Positions 1-5,770 of a stretch of DNA of 5,836 bases are shown here, piece after piece. How positions within the stretch are numbered: the first letter of the stretch is position 1; each line of letters opens with the position of its first letter. The notes beneath the pieces were generated by a model. That model saw only the letters and a list, made by a program, of their open reading frames with translations. It searched no databases and had not been told where the DNA came from. A program made the translations under genes and the position numbers. This DNA is from an uncultured Candidatus Saccharibacteria bacterium. GTDB taxonomy: Bacteria > Patescibacteriota > Saccharimonadia > Saccharimonadales > UBA4665. The DNA lies in contig CAILQE010000080.1 in assembly GCA_903836325.1 (NCBI GenBank), forward strand, positions 1 to 5,836. Direction: 5' to 3'.

Positions 1-1
1 C

Positions 2-958
2 AAAAAAGTATCTTCCATACAAGAGTTTCTACCTTTTCTTGAAAAATTAGCTCAAGCTGGAAAAAAAGACCTAGTTCTAATTGCTGAAGAAGTTGAAGGT
101 GAGGCGTTAACAACACTAGTGCTAAATAAGCTAAAAGGCGTGTTTAATGCTGTAGCTATCAAAGCACCAAAATACGGAGACCAAAAGACTAACGTTTTAG
201 AAGACATAGCTACATTAACAGGAGCTAAGGTCATTAGTGATGCTCAAGGTATGACATTTGAAAATTCTGAGCTTGATGTAGTTGGTTCTGCTCGAAAAGT
301 TATTGTAACTAAAGACGATACAACAATAATCGAAGGAACTGGAAATAAAACAGGAGTTAAAAGCAGAATTTCACAGTTGGATTCCCAAATTATAACTGCT
401 GAAAATGACTTTGATAAAAATAATCTACGAGAAAGAAGAGCTTCGTTATCTGGAAAGGTAGCCGTTATAAAAGTTGGTGGAGCTACAGAAACAGAAATAG
501 AAGAAAAGAAATATAGAGTTGATGACGCAGTTGCAGCAGTAAAGGCCGCATTAGCCGACGGAGTTGTGCCTGGTGGAGGAGTTACTCTTATCAACTTAGC
601 TAAGACAATTAAAGTTGAAGGTAATGATTCTGTTGCAGTAGGTGCACAAATTCTTAAAAATGCTTTAGAGCAACCATTTAGAATCTTACTAAATAATGCA
701 GGTCTTAACGCAGATGAGTGGCTACCAAAAGTTAGGGCCGCACAAAATGGTTTCGGAGTTGATTTAATCGAAGGAAATAAGCTTGTTGATTTAAAGAAAA
801 AAGGAATAGTTGACCCTGTTAGAGTCACTCTGGAAGCTATTCAAAGTTCAGTTTCAATTGCCGCTACAGCGAGCACCATGGGTGCATTGGTAGTTGAAAT
901 TCCTAAGAATGATAAAAATGCCAATGAACAAAATCCTGGCATGAATCAGATGATGTAG
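2..958 (+). CDS. groEL: Chaperonin GroEL (Hsp60), C-terminal part; 5' end outside window
   Basis: This is the C-terminal ~318 residues of the 60-kDa group I chaperonin, whose double heptameric rings fold cytosolic proteins with GroES using ATP. The frame is open from base 2 and aligns from memory with E. coli GroEL from about residue 225 to the end. Visible landmarks are the apical-domain segment FLPFLEKLAQAG (E. coli L234 and L237 kept), EVEGEAL followed by TTLVLN (the L259/V263/V264 substrate-binding patch, still hydrophobic), APKYGD, DIATLTGAKVIS, AVIKVGGATE, the ATPase region KYRVDDAV containing the Asp equivalent to D398, and VVPGGGVTLI. The usual signature before GGG is slightly degenerate (AALADG rather than AAVEEG). 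The tail ends NPGMNQMM, without the long GGM repeat of many bacteria. An internal GTG at 119 is not the start, because clear GroEL sequence lies upstream. The TAG stop touches the stop of the opposite-strand gene, so no separate terminator fits between them. Confidence 0.97.
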   Translation, partial: KKVSSIQEFLPFLEKLAQAGKKDLVLIAEEVEGEALTTLVLNKLKGVFNAVAIKAPKYGDQKTNVLEDIATLTGAKVISDAQGMTFENSELDVVGSARKVIVTKDDTTIIEGTGNKTGVKSRISQLDSQIITAENDFDKNNLRERRASLSGKVAVIKVGGATETEIEEKKYRVDDAVAAVKAALADGVVPGGGVTLINLAKTIKVEGNDSVAVGAQILKNALEQPFRILLNNAGLNADEWLPKVRAAQNGFGVDLIEGNKLVDLKKKGIVDPVRVTLEAIQSSVSIAATASTMGALVVEIPKNDKNANEQNPGMNQMM

Positions 959-1594
959 TTATTTCTTGTCGCTAGAGAAGTAATTAATTTCATTAATCAC
1001 ATCTAAAAGTGCTTGAGCCTTTTCAGATTCGTTGTCTATTTTTCCTGCAATTTCATATGCTGTTGGAATTAATTCTTTACTGTCACCAGCTTGAATAGTC
1101 ATCATTACGGTTTTGAATTTCTCTAGGGGAGGCAAGTTTAATTTGTCTAACAATGGAGTTATGTCTTTAAGAGCCTTACTCTTAATTTCATCTAGATCTG
1201 AATTCGTATTTGAGGATTTTAGAGAAGTATCGTCGAAATTGGGCATTTTATCTACTGTTTCTTGTTCTCCGGGTAGTACTAAATCTTCGAGTTCTTGTCC
1301 TGATGAATTAACGGGGGTTAAATTTGATGTAAGGTCTGTTGAGGCTACTTCCTGTTCGACTACTGGAGTCGGAGATGGTTGATCGCTAGGAGTTGTAGAT
1401 GTTAGATCTGGAACAGAAGAAAAATCCGAACTCATACTTGAAGCAGCAGCCTGATTTGAGGAGTCCATGTTCATATTCATGTCTGGAACTATGCTTGATG
1501 GCGCATATGGATCGCTCATGGTCGGTGTTGGACTAGTAGTATCGTCCACCGGCACCGGTTGATTTCCTTGATTATCGTTGTGAGATCCAAACAT
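959..1594 (-). CDS. Hypothetical acidic protein: disordered N-terminal half plus helical C-terminal domain
   Basis: This 211-residue protein is not assigned to a named family. Residues 1-130 are low-complexity and rich in Ser, Thr, Pro, Asp, Asn and Gln (for example SPTPTMSDP, DMNMNMDSS, SSMSSDFSS), with almost no aromatics and no Cys or Trp, so they are probably disordered. Residues 133-206 change character to amphipathic helices: LDEIKSKAL, then ITPLLDKL, EKFKTVMMTIQAGDS, LIPTAYEIAGKI and AQALLDVINEINYF. This looks like a small helical bundle and resembles C-terminal domains I vaguely recall from Saccharibacteria hypotheticals; that recollection is unverified. There is no signal peptide or membrane segment, so it is probably cytoplasmic. 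The ATG at 1594 is supported by a G-rich Shine-Dalgarno-like run (AGGGGGG) six bases upstream and by a good promoter. It is convergent with groEL at zero spacing and divergent from the isomerase. A link to chaperone function is speculation from position only. Confidence 0.85.
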   Translation of the reverse strand: MFGSHNDNQGNQPVPVDDTTSPTPTMSDPYAPSSIVPDMNMNMDSSNQAAASSMSSDFSSVPDLTSTTPSDQPSPTPVVEQEVASTDLTSNLTPVNSSGQELEDLVLPGEQETVDKMPNFDDTSLKSSNTNSDLDEIKSKALKDITPLLDKLNLPPLEKFKTVMMTIQAGDSKELIPTAYEIAGKIDNESEKAQALLDVINEINYFSSDKK

Positions 1595-1600
1595 AAAATG

Positions 1601-1607
1601 CCCCCCT
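1601..1607 (-). promoter_or_regulatory. Shine-Dalgarno-like run for the 959-1594 gene
   Basis: On the minus strand AGGGGGG lies six bases upstream of the ATG at 1594. It is not a textbook AGGAGG, but GG-rich pairing with the 16S 3' end is plausible at this spacing, and it supports 1594 as the start. The six-G tract could also be a slippage-prone (phase-variable) site. Only one copy is seen, so that cannot be judged here. Confidence 0.55.
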
Positions 1608-1634
1608 ATAGTTTGATATGATTATTAACCATAG

Positions 1635-1662
1635 AATATACCATAAGTGGTTTAGAGGTCAA
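1635..1662 (-). promoter_or_regulatory. Probable sigma-70-type promoter (extended -10) for the 959-1594 gene
   Basis: Read on the minus strand, TTGACC (1662-1657) is followed by 16 bases and then TATATT (1640-1635). The -10 box is preceded by TGG, giving the extended form TGnTATATT. This would start transcription near 1628 and give a leader of roughly 35 bases before the ATG at 1594. TATGGT occurs twice, 12 bases apart, one copy touching the -10 box (1640-1645 and 1628-1633). It could be chance or a regulator site. Confidence 0.65.
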
Positions 1663-1687
1663 AAAATTTTATATTTCGAATCTGGTT

Positions 1688-1693
1688 TATAAT
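1688..1693 (+). promoter_or_regulatory. -10 box (TATAAT) for the isomerase gene
   Basis: A perfect TATAAT lies 36 bases before the ATG at 1730, giving a leader of about 30 bases that includes the GGAGG ribosome-binding site. No convincing -35 hexamer sits 16-18 bases upstream; that stretch is the A/T run AAAAAATTTT. The promoter is back to back with the leftward promoter at 1635-1662. Confidence 0.55.
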
Positions 1694-1720
1694 ATTAAAT
1701 AGTTACAAATTAAGTTAATT

Positions 1721-1725
1721 GGAGG
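1721..1725 (+). promoter_or_regulatory. Shine-Dalgarno GGAGG of the isomerase gene
   Basis: GGAGG lies four bases before the ATG at 1730 and fixes the start. It shows that this genome uses canonical Shine-Dalgarno initiation at least for some genes, in contrast to the next two genes downstream, which lack one. Confidence 0.8.
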
Positions 1726-1729
1726 ATAA

Positions 1730-2761
1730 ATGTTAGACGATCTTAAATTAATAAACGATAGAGACCCGCAAGATGCATTAGGCATAGCCGCTAAAGAGTG
1801 GCAACAATTAGATTTTCACGTCGAATTACCTAAGGATGACTTTAAGCCTAGTAATATTGTATATAGCGGTATGGGTGGATCTGCTTTAGCTGCACAACTA
1901 GCAATGACTTGGCCTGGATTCGATCTTCCTTTTGAAATCTCCAAGAATTACGAATTACCTAGATATGTAAATGAAAATACTTTAGTAATACTTAGTAGTT
2001 ATTCTGGCAACACTGAAGAAACACTTTCTTCCATGGATGATGCGGAGAAGAAGGGCGCTAAAATTTATGTTATCGGTAATGGTGGACAAATTATTGATCG
2101 TGCTAAAGATAAAAATTATCCATATGTTCTAGTTCCCGATTCTAATCAACCTAGATATTCAGTTTTCTATCAACTAATGTGTATTGTTAGTATTCTTGAA
2201 GCTCTTGGAATGGCTCAGGCAGAAAGTGTGAAAAATGAACTTGAGAATGCGAAAGAAATGCTCAAAGAACAAGCAGGCAAGCTAATTTCTACAGTCCCCC
2301 TAAAAGAGAACTTGGCAAAACAATTAGCTACAGAAGTAAGTGGCAAAAGTATAGTTATTTATTCTGGTCCAAAAATGTCACCTGCTGCTTACAAGTGGAA
2401 GATCAGCTTTAATGAGAATGCGAAACAGATAGCCTGGTATAACGTACTTCCAGAGTTTAATCACAATGAATTTATTGGGTGGACCGAACAGCCTGTTATT
2501 AAGCCGTATTGTGTATTAGATCTAAGATCAAGTTTAGATAATCCAAGAGTCCAGAAGAGATTTGAAATTACAGATAGATTACTTTCAGGTAAGAGACCTA
2601 AAGCTATCAGCATTAATCTAGTTGGAGATACTCATCTTGAACAAATGCTCTACGCAGTAATGCTAGGAGATTTCGCCTCAATCTATGCAGCTATTCTTAC
2701 TGGCGTAAATCCAATCTCAGTAGATCTAATTGAGAAGCTTAAAGAAGAACTTAAGAAGTAA
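1730..2761 (+). CDS. Bifunctional phosphoglucose/phosphomannose isomerase, SIS-domain family
   Basis: The 343-residue product belongs to the archaeal-type PGI/PMI family, cytosolic enzymes that interconvert glucose-6-P or mannose-6-P with fructose-6-P and stand in for classical PGI. The first SIS domain carries SGMGGSALAAQLA (46-58) and the phosphate-binding loop SSYSGNTEET (89-98). Family catalytic residues recalled from the Pyrobaculum enzyme (Arg135, Glu203, His219, Lys298) map to R142 in NQPR, E229 in NENAK, H245 in PEFNHNEF and K336 in IEKLK. The 16-residue gap between Glu and His is preserved exactly. The position matching the Thr tied to mannose activity appears to be I329 (NPIS), so PMI activity is less certain. 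Length is slightly above the ~300 of crenarchaeal members. The ATG follows GGAGG. It is first of three same-strand genes, with DUF1361 44 bases downstream. It would connect glycolysis with mannose-derived sugar nucleotides. Confidence 0.92.
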   Translation: MLDDLKLINDRDPQDALGIAAKEWQQLDFHVELPKDDFKPSNIVYSGMGGSALAAQLAMTWPGFDLPFEISKNYELPRYVNENTLVILSSYSGNTEETLSSMDDAEKKGAKIYVIGNGGQIIDRAKDKNYPYVLVPDSNQPRYSVFYQLMCIVSILEALGMAQAESVKNELENAKEMLKEQAGKLISTVPLKENLAKQLATEVSGKSIVIYSGPKMSPAAYKWKISFNENAKQIAWYNVLPEFNHNEFIGWTEQPVIKPYCVLDLRSSLDNPRVQKRFEITDRLLSGKRPKAISINLVGDTHLEQMLYAVMLGDFASIYAAILTGVNPISVDLIEKLKEELKK

Positions 2762-2776
2762 AATTTTTAAAAATAG

Positions 2777-2791
2777 CTTAACCAGATTAAG
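2777..2791 (+). repeat. Short inverted repeat beside the DUF1361 -10 box
   Basis: CTTAA, the spacer CCAGA and TTAAG form a 15-base dyad ending one base before TATAAT, in the place where promoter spacer contacts would lie. The stem is only five A/T-rich pairs with no following T tract, so it is a poor terminator. It could be an operator half-site pair or chance. Just upstream is a TTTTTAAAAA palindrome (2764-2773). Confidence 0.3.
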
Positions 2792-2792
2792 G

Positions 2793-2798
2793 TATAAT
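2793..2798 (+). promoter_or_regulatory. -10 box (TATAAT) implying a leaderless DUF1361 transcript
   Basis: A perfect TATAAT ends seven bases before the ATG at 2806. A normal start six to eight bases downstream would put the mRNA 5' end at or next to the ATG itself. There is no Shine-Dalgarno in the 44-base gap. No clear -35 element is visible, and the region is A/T rich, so chance occurrence cannot be excluded. Confidence 0.5.
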
Positions 2799-2805
2799 AT
2801 CTATA

Positions 2806-3480
2806 ATGGGGGTGAATCTAGCTAATCGAAATAAATTTATAATGGCGCTTATAGGGTCAAGTTTGGTTGGATTTACTCTACTTATTCTTAACTCTTTCTT
2901 TGCTCATAATTTTAATTATAACTATCTTATATCCAATCTAGTTTTAGCATGGATACCGCTATTAATTAGTTACCTGATTATAATAACTCTAAAAAATAAT
3001 TCTTGGCTTTCCTGGAAGCCATTAACCTTAACTTTTATATGGTTGGTATTTTTACCAAACGCATTCTATATGATTACTGACTTCATTCATTTACAAGATG
3101 TGCAGAGTAACTACGCTGTGTATTTTGCAGTTAGTTTTGCTTCAATAATATTCAATGCAGTAATGTTGGGTTTCGTTAGTTTGTATTTAATTCATGACGA
3201 ACTAAAAAAAAGACTCAGCTTTTTTTCCACGAACACAATAATTGTTTTTATTCTTCTGATCTGTAGTCTAGGCGTCTATTTAGGGAGAGATCTAAGGTGG
3301 AATAGCTGGGATATTATAGTTAATCCGGCAGGAATATTACTAGATTTTGTTCAGCGAATAATTACTCCAGGTGATTATGGTTCAATCATTGGAATTAGCG
3401 GTGCCTTATTTGTTCTACTTACAAGTATTTATGCCCTATCTAGGTTTATGCTAGCTTTCATAAAAGAAAGAGAAAATTAA
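2806..3480 (+). CDS. DUF1361 integral membrane protein
   Basis: This 224-residue polytopic protein shows DUF1361 hallmarks: NLVLAWIPLL (44-53), LPNAFYMITDFIHL (83-96) and GVYLGRDLRWNSWD (156-169). About six membrane helices are visible at roughly 11-31, 41-62, 72-90, 103-130, 143-160 and 193-218. The conserved polar residues (N85, D92, H95, R161, R164, W165, D169) sit near helix ends, as expected of a functional site. No activity is established for the family as far as I know. The ATG at 2806 is chosen because LANRNKF fits the usual short basic N-terminus. GTG at 2812 and ATG at 2842 are in-frame alternatives; the latter would leave part of helix 1 without its basic lead-in. No Shine-Dalgarno precedes 2806, but TATAAT lies seven bases upstream. 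The strong anti-SD match GGGGGTGA at 2808-2815 lies inside the gene with no start at proper spacing. argS follows after 21 bases. Confidence 0.88.
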   Translation: MGVNLANRNKFIMALIGSSLVGFTLLILNSFFAHNFNYNYLISNLVLAWIPLLISYLIIITLKNNSWLSWKPLTLTFIWLVFLPNAFYMITDFIHLQDVQSNYAVYFAVSFASIIFNAVMLGFVSLYLIHDELKKRLSFFSTNTIIVFILLICSLGVYLGRDLRWNSWDIIVNPAGILLDFVQRIITPGDYGSIIGISGALFVLLTSIYALSRFMLAFIKEREN

Positions 3481-3482
3481 GA

Positions 3483-3488
3483 TATAAT
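3483..3488 (+). promoter_or_regulatory. -10 box (TATAAT) for argS, very short leader
   Basis: TATAAT begins two bases after the DUF1361 stop codon and ends 13 bases before the argS ATG at 3502. A start near 3495 would leave a leader of about seven bases, too short for a normal ribosome-binding site. The only purine run is the weak GAGAAA. No convincing -35 element is visible, so argS may also be co-transcribed from upstream. Confidence 0.45.
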
Positions 3489-3501
3489 CAACTGAGAAAT
3501 T

Positions 3502-5169
3502 ATGAGAGAAAAAATTATAAAATCATTTAAAGAAACAACCGAACAGCTATTTTCTGTATCAGATATTGAGGTTGAGCTAACTAGACCTGAAGAAAAATTT
3601 GGAGATTATGCTACAAATCTAGCACTTAAATTATCCAAGGAATTAAATATGCCGCCTAGAGAAATTGCAGTTAAAATACAGCAATACCTTAGCGAATATA
3701 AGCCCAAGTTCTTAGAAGAAATAACCGTAGCGGGTCCCGGATTTCTAAATATTAAAATTACAGAAACCGAATTACTTAAACAATCCGAAAAAATTTCAGT
3801 TAAAACATATAAAGATTTAAGCGTCGTAGCGGAATATTCAGACCCTAATCCCTTTAAAGTTCTTCATGTCGGACATTTATATACAACCATAGTGGGTGAT
3901 TCAATAGCTAATATTCTTTCATATTCTGGAGCCAAAGTTCATAGAATTAATTTTGGCGGAGACGTAGGACTTCACGTGGCAAAAAATATCTGGGCAATGC
4001 TGGCAGATCTCGGTGCAGAAGATTCTAAATTATTAAATAAAATTAATAAAGATAAAAGATCTGAATGGCTAAGTGCTTGTTACGTAAAAGGCAATAACGC
4101 CTACGAAGAAAATGATAAAGCACAAGAAGAAATTAAGACTTTAAACAAAAGAATATATAAAATTTCATATGATAAAGATAAAGAAAGTGAACTAGGTAAG
4201 ATATATTGGAAAACTAGAGAGTGGAGCTATCAAGCTTTTGATGAATTTTATTCAAGAATCGGTGCTAAATTCGACAAGTATATTCCTGAAAGTGAAATAG
4301 CTGAGCTTGGAACAAAAATAGTTCTAGAAAACGTACCTAAAGTTTATGAAAAGAGTAATGGAGCAATTGTTTTCAAGGGTGAGAATCACAATTTATTCAC
4401 AAATGTATTCATTAACAGCGAAGGTCTACCTACATATGGCGCCAAAGATGTCGGATTAATATTTAAAAAATGGCAAGATTATAGATTTGATAAATCCATA
4501 ATAATTACATCTTCGGAGCAAGAAATGTATATGAAAGTTGTCCAAAAAAGCATTGAGCAATTTAGGCCAGAACTTTCAAATTCTTCAATTCATTTTACCC
4601 ATGGATTTGTAAGACTTGTTGGCGGAACTAAAATGAGTAGTCGTCTAGGGAATATACTTGGAGCCAATGAAGTCCTTGATATTACTAAGAAATTTAACAA
4701 GCATGATGACCCTAAAGAGGAAATAATGTTAGCAGCAGTAAAATATTCATTCTTAAAACATCGAGTGGGAAGCGATATAATCTTTGATCCTAAAGAGAGC
4801 GTTTCCTTAGAGGGCAATAGCGGTCCTTATTTGCAGTATGCTCATGCACGAGCTCAAAGCATTCTAGGAAAAGCAGATCTAGGAAAACTTAGAATAATTA
4901 ATTTAGTGTTAGAAGACGGAGAGAGATCACTTCTTAGAAAACTAGCTGAATTTAAAGAAGTTATAGAGCTGTGTGGAGAAGAACTTAAGCCTCATTATCT
5001 TTGCACTTATCTTTACGAATTAACGCAGGTATTCAATAGGTTTTATGAAAAGAACAGGGTTATTGGGGATGAAAGAGAGAGAATAAGGCTTAAACTTGTT
5101 GATATTTATGCTAGTCATTTAAAGACCGGTCTTGGACTTCTAGGAATAGTTGCTCCAGATAAAATGTAG
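3502..5169 (+). CDS. argS: Arginyl-tRNA synthetase
   Basis: ArgRS is a class I enzyme that charges tRNA-Arg using ATP; it is cytosolic and essential. The 555 residues match the usual family size of 550-580. The N-terminal tRNA D-loop-recognition domain (about 1-90) includes TRPEEKFGDYATNLALKLSK and VAGPGFLNIKI. The catalytic Rossmann core opens with SDPNPFKVLHVGHL, giving the HIGH-type motif H122-V-G-H125. The second signature is K377-M-S-S-R381 followed by LGN, the relaxed KMSKS form common in ArgRS. Between them lies NFGGDVGLHVAKNIWAML and a charged, Lys/Glu-rich stretch (about 175-230). The DALR anticodon-binding domain begins near GPYLQYAHARAQ (441-452) and runs to the typical end GLGLLGIVAPDKM. 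The ATG lies 21 bases after DUF1361 with no good Shine-Dalgarno. It converges with the HxlR gene across only 15 bases, without a visible terminator. Confidence 0.97.
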   Translation: MREKIIKSFKETTEQLFSVSDIEVELTRPEEKFGDYATNLALKLSKELNMPPREIAVKIQQYLSEYKPKFLEEITVAGPGFLNIKITETELLKQSEKISVKTYKDLSVVAEYSDPNPFKVLHVGHLYTTIVGDSIANILSYSGAKVHRINFGGDVGLHVAKNIWAMLADLGAEDSKLLNKINKDKRSEWLSACYVKGNNAYEENDKAQEEIKTLNKRIYKISYDKDKESELGKIYWKTREWSYQAFDEFYSRIGAKFDKYIPESEIAELGTKIVLENVPKVYEKSNGAIVFKGENHNLFTNVFINSEGLPTYGAKDVGLIFKKWQDYRFDKSIIITSSEQEMYMKVVQKSIEQFRPELSNSSIHFTHGFVRLVGGTKMSSRLGNILGANEVLDITKKFNKHDDPKEEIMLAAVKYSFLKHRVGSDIIFDPKESVSLEGNSGPYLQYAHARAQSILGKADLGKLRIINLVLEDGERSLLRKLAEFKEVIELCGEELKPHYLCTYLYELTQVFNRFYEKNRVIGDERERIRLKLVDIYASHLKTGLGLLGIVAPDKM

Positions 5170-5184
5170 TCTATTTAATGTGCT

Positions 5185-5499
5185 TTAGTATTTAGCGCCC
5201 CATTCAGACATTTTTTTAATAATTGGAATTAAATCTAGACCTTTTGATGTCAAAGTATACTCACTTTTAGGGGGTACTTGTTTGAAATGTTTAGATTTAA
5301 CTATGCCATTTTCTTCTAAATTTCGTAATCTAACAGAAAGAGTTCTTGGATTTACTCCACCAACAGATTCTTGTAGGGCACAAAATCCTTTAGGGCCTAG
5401 GTATAGATCTCTGAGAATAAGAGCGGTCCACTTGCTACCGATAATTTCCATGGCATTTTTTATGCAGTCTTTTTTTGGTTCTAACTTGTTATTTTTCAT
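5185..5499 (-). CDS. HxlR/MarR-like winged-helix transcriptional regulator with N-terminal Cys
   Basis: This single-domain HxlR-family repressor or activator (104 residues from the ATG at 5499, about the usual ~105-120) binds DNA as a dimer through a winged helix. Diagnostic pieces are C..NAMEIIGSKWTALILRDL, LGPKGFCALQES, NPRTLSVRLRNLEENGIV (recognition helix), the wing ending VPPKSEYTLTSKG, and the C-terminal helix closing with SEWGAKY. Counting from the ATG, the Cys residues are C12 (in KKDC, the conserved family position used for electrophile or thiol-stress sensing in YodB and HypR) and C40 (GFC). A TTG at 5508 would add three residues (MIT), but the ATG is the more ordinary choice; neither has a Shine-Dalgarno. 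A weak TATAAG at 5519-5514 would give almost no leader. The gene is divergent from a broken FMN-reductase-like gene, the usual partner of this regulator type. Confidence 0.9.
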   Translation of the reverse strand: MKNNKLEPKKDCIKNAMEIIGSKWTALILRDLYLGPKGFCALQESVGGVNPRTLSVRLRNLEENGIVKSKHFKQVPPKSEYTLTSKGLDLIPIIKKMSEWGAKY

Positions 5500-5559
5500 T
5501 GTTATCAATATATCTTATAAATAAATTTACATTTAATAATAACCAAATAATATAACAAT
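5498..5559. repeat. Inverted repeat in the HxlR/reductase divergent intergenic region (possible operator pair)
   Basis: ATTGTTAT at 5498-5505 is exactly repeated in inverted orientation as ATAACAAT at 5552-5559. One arm overlaps the regulator's start codon and the other lies about 12 bases before the ATG at 5571, so the arms are placed almost symmetrically on the two promoters. HxlR-family proteins commonly control themselves and a divergent neighbour through paired sites, so these arms could be the operators. The sequence is very A/T rich and the arms are short, so chance remains possible. Confidence 0.35.
5514..5519 (-). promoter_or_regulatory. Weak -10-like box for the HxlR gene
   Basis: TATAAG on the minus strand lies 14 bases before the ATG at 5499, so transcription would begin a few bases from the start codon. 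No -35 element and no Shine-Dalgarno are visible. Many A/T hexamers occur in this gap, so the choice is tentative. Confidence 0.3.
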
Positions 5560-5570
5560 AAGAACAAAAT

Positions 5571-5770
5571 ATGAAAATAGGAATCATAGTAGGTTCCACC
5601 AGAAGAGGCAGAGTAACGTTAAAAATAGTTAAGTGGTCTTAAAAATGAACCAATAATTACAAAGAAAGATAAGTACTAGTATTCTTAAAAAACCCCTATG
5701 GCTTGATTTTATGATGGAGTATAGAGCTTCTATAAATTGTAAAATTTTTGAAATTCTTGGATGCTTATGA
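5571..5770 (+). pseudogene. Decayed NAD(P)H-dependent FMN reductase (flavodoxin-like fold), N-terminal remnant
   Basis: The ATG at 5571 opens 23 codons beginning MKIGIIVGSTRRGRV, which matches the first strand and FMN-phosphate-binding loop (GSxRxGR) of NADPH-dependent FMN or azo/quinone reductases, then hits TAA at 5640-5642. An intact family member runs about 180 residues. Later pieces in other frames look like fragments of the same protein. In the frame of 5638, LKNEPI followed by TKKDKY resembles the usual LPLxNEPI...KY segment. At 5692, TPMA followed after a stop by FYDGV resembles KPxAxxxYGG. At 5723, RASINCKIFEILG in the third frame resembles the RAVEQLRQVLG helix. Spacing is much shorter than normal, implying internal deletions as well as frameshifts. 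The start is well supported; the later fragments are inferred. Enzymes of this family reduce flavins, quinones or azo compounds, and their genes often lie divergent from HxlR regulators, as here. Confidence 0.6.

Noticed and set aside
119..121. GTG as the start of a short groEL
   Set aside because: The same frame is open to base 2 and the upstream residues match the GroEL apical domain, so the gene is cut by the window edge and does not start here.
244..828. Long minus-strand open frame inside groEL
   Set aside because: It is antisense to unmistakable GroEL sequence, has a composition typical of a shadow frame and no recognisable motif or ribosome-binding site.
1113..1382. Plus-strand open frame opposite the hypothetical protein
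   Set aside because: It mirrors the low-complexity Ser/Thr coding on the other strand and has no promoter. Its G-rich upstream bases do not outweigh the better-supported minus-strand gene.
2762..2805. Intrinsic terminator after the isomerase gene
   Set aside because: The only dyad (CTTAA/TTAAG) has a five-pair A/T-rich stem and no T tract after it.
5506..5508. TTG start for the HxlR gene
   Set aside because: The ATG at 5499 lies three codons downstream, is the commoner start type, and loses only three residues outside the conserved domain. A TTG leaderless start cannot be fully excluded.
5282..5524. Plus-strand open frame opposite the HxlR gene
   Set aside because: It is a shadow of a clear winged-helix regulator, with no family motif of its own.
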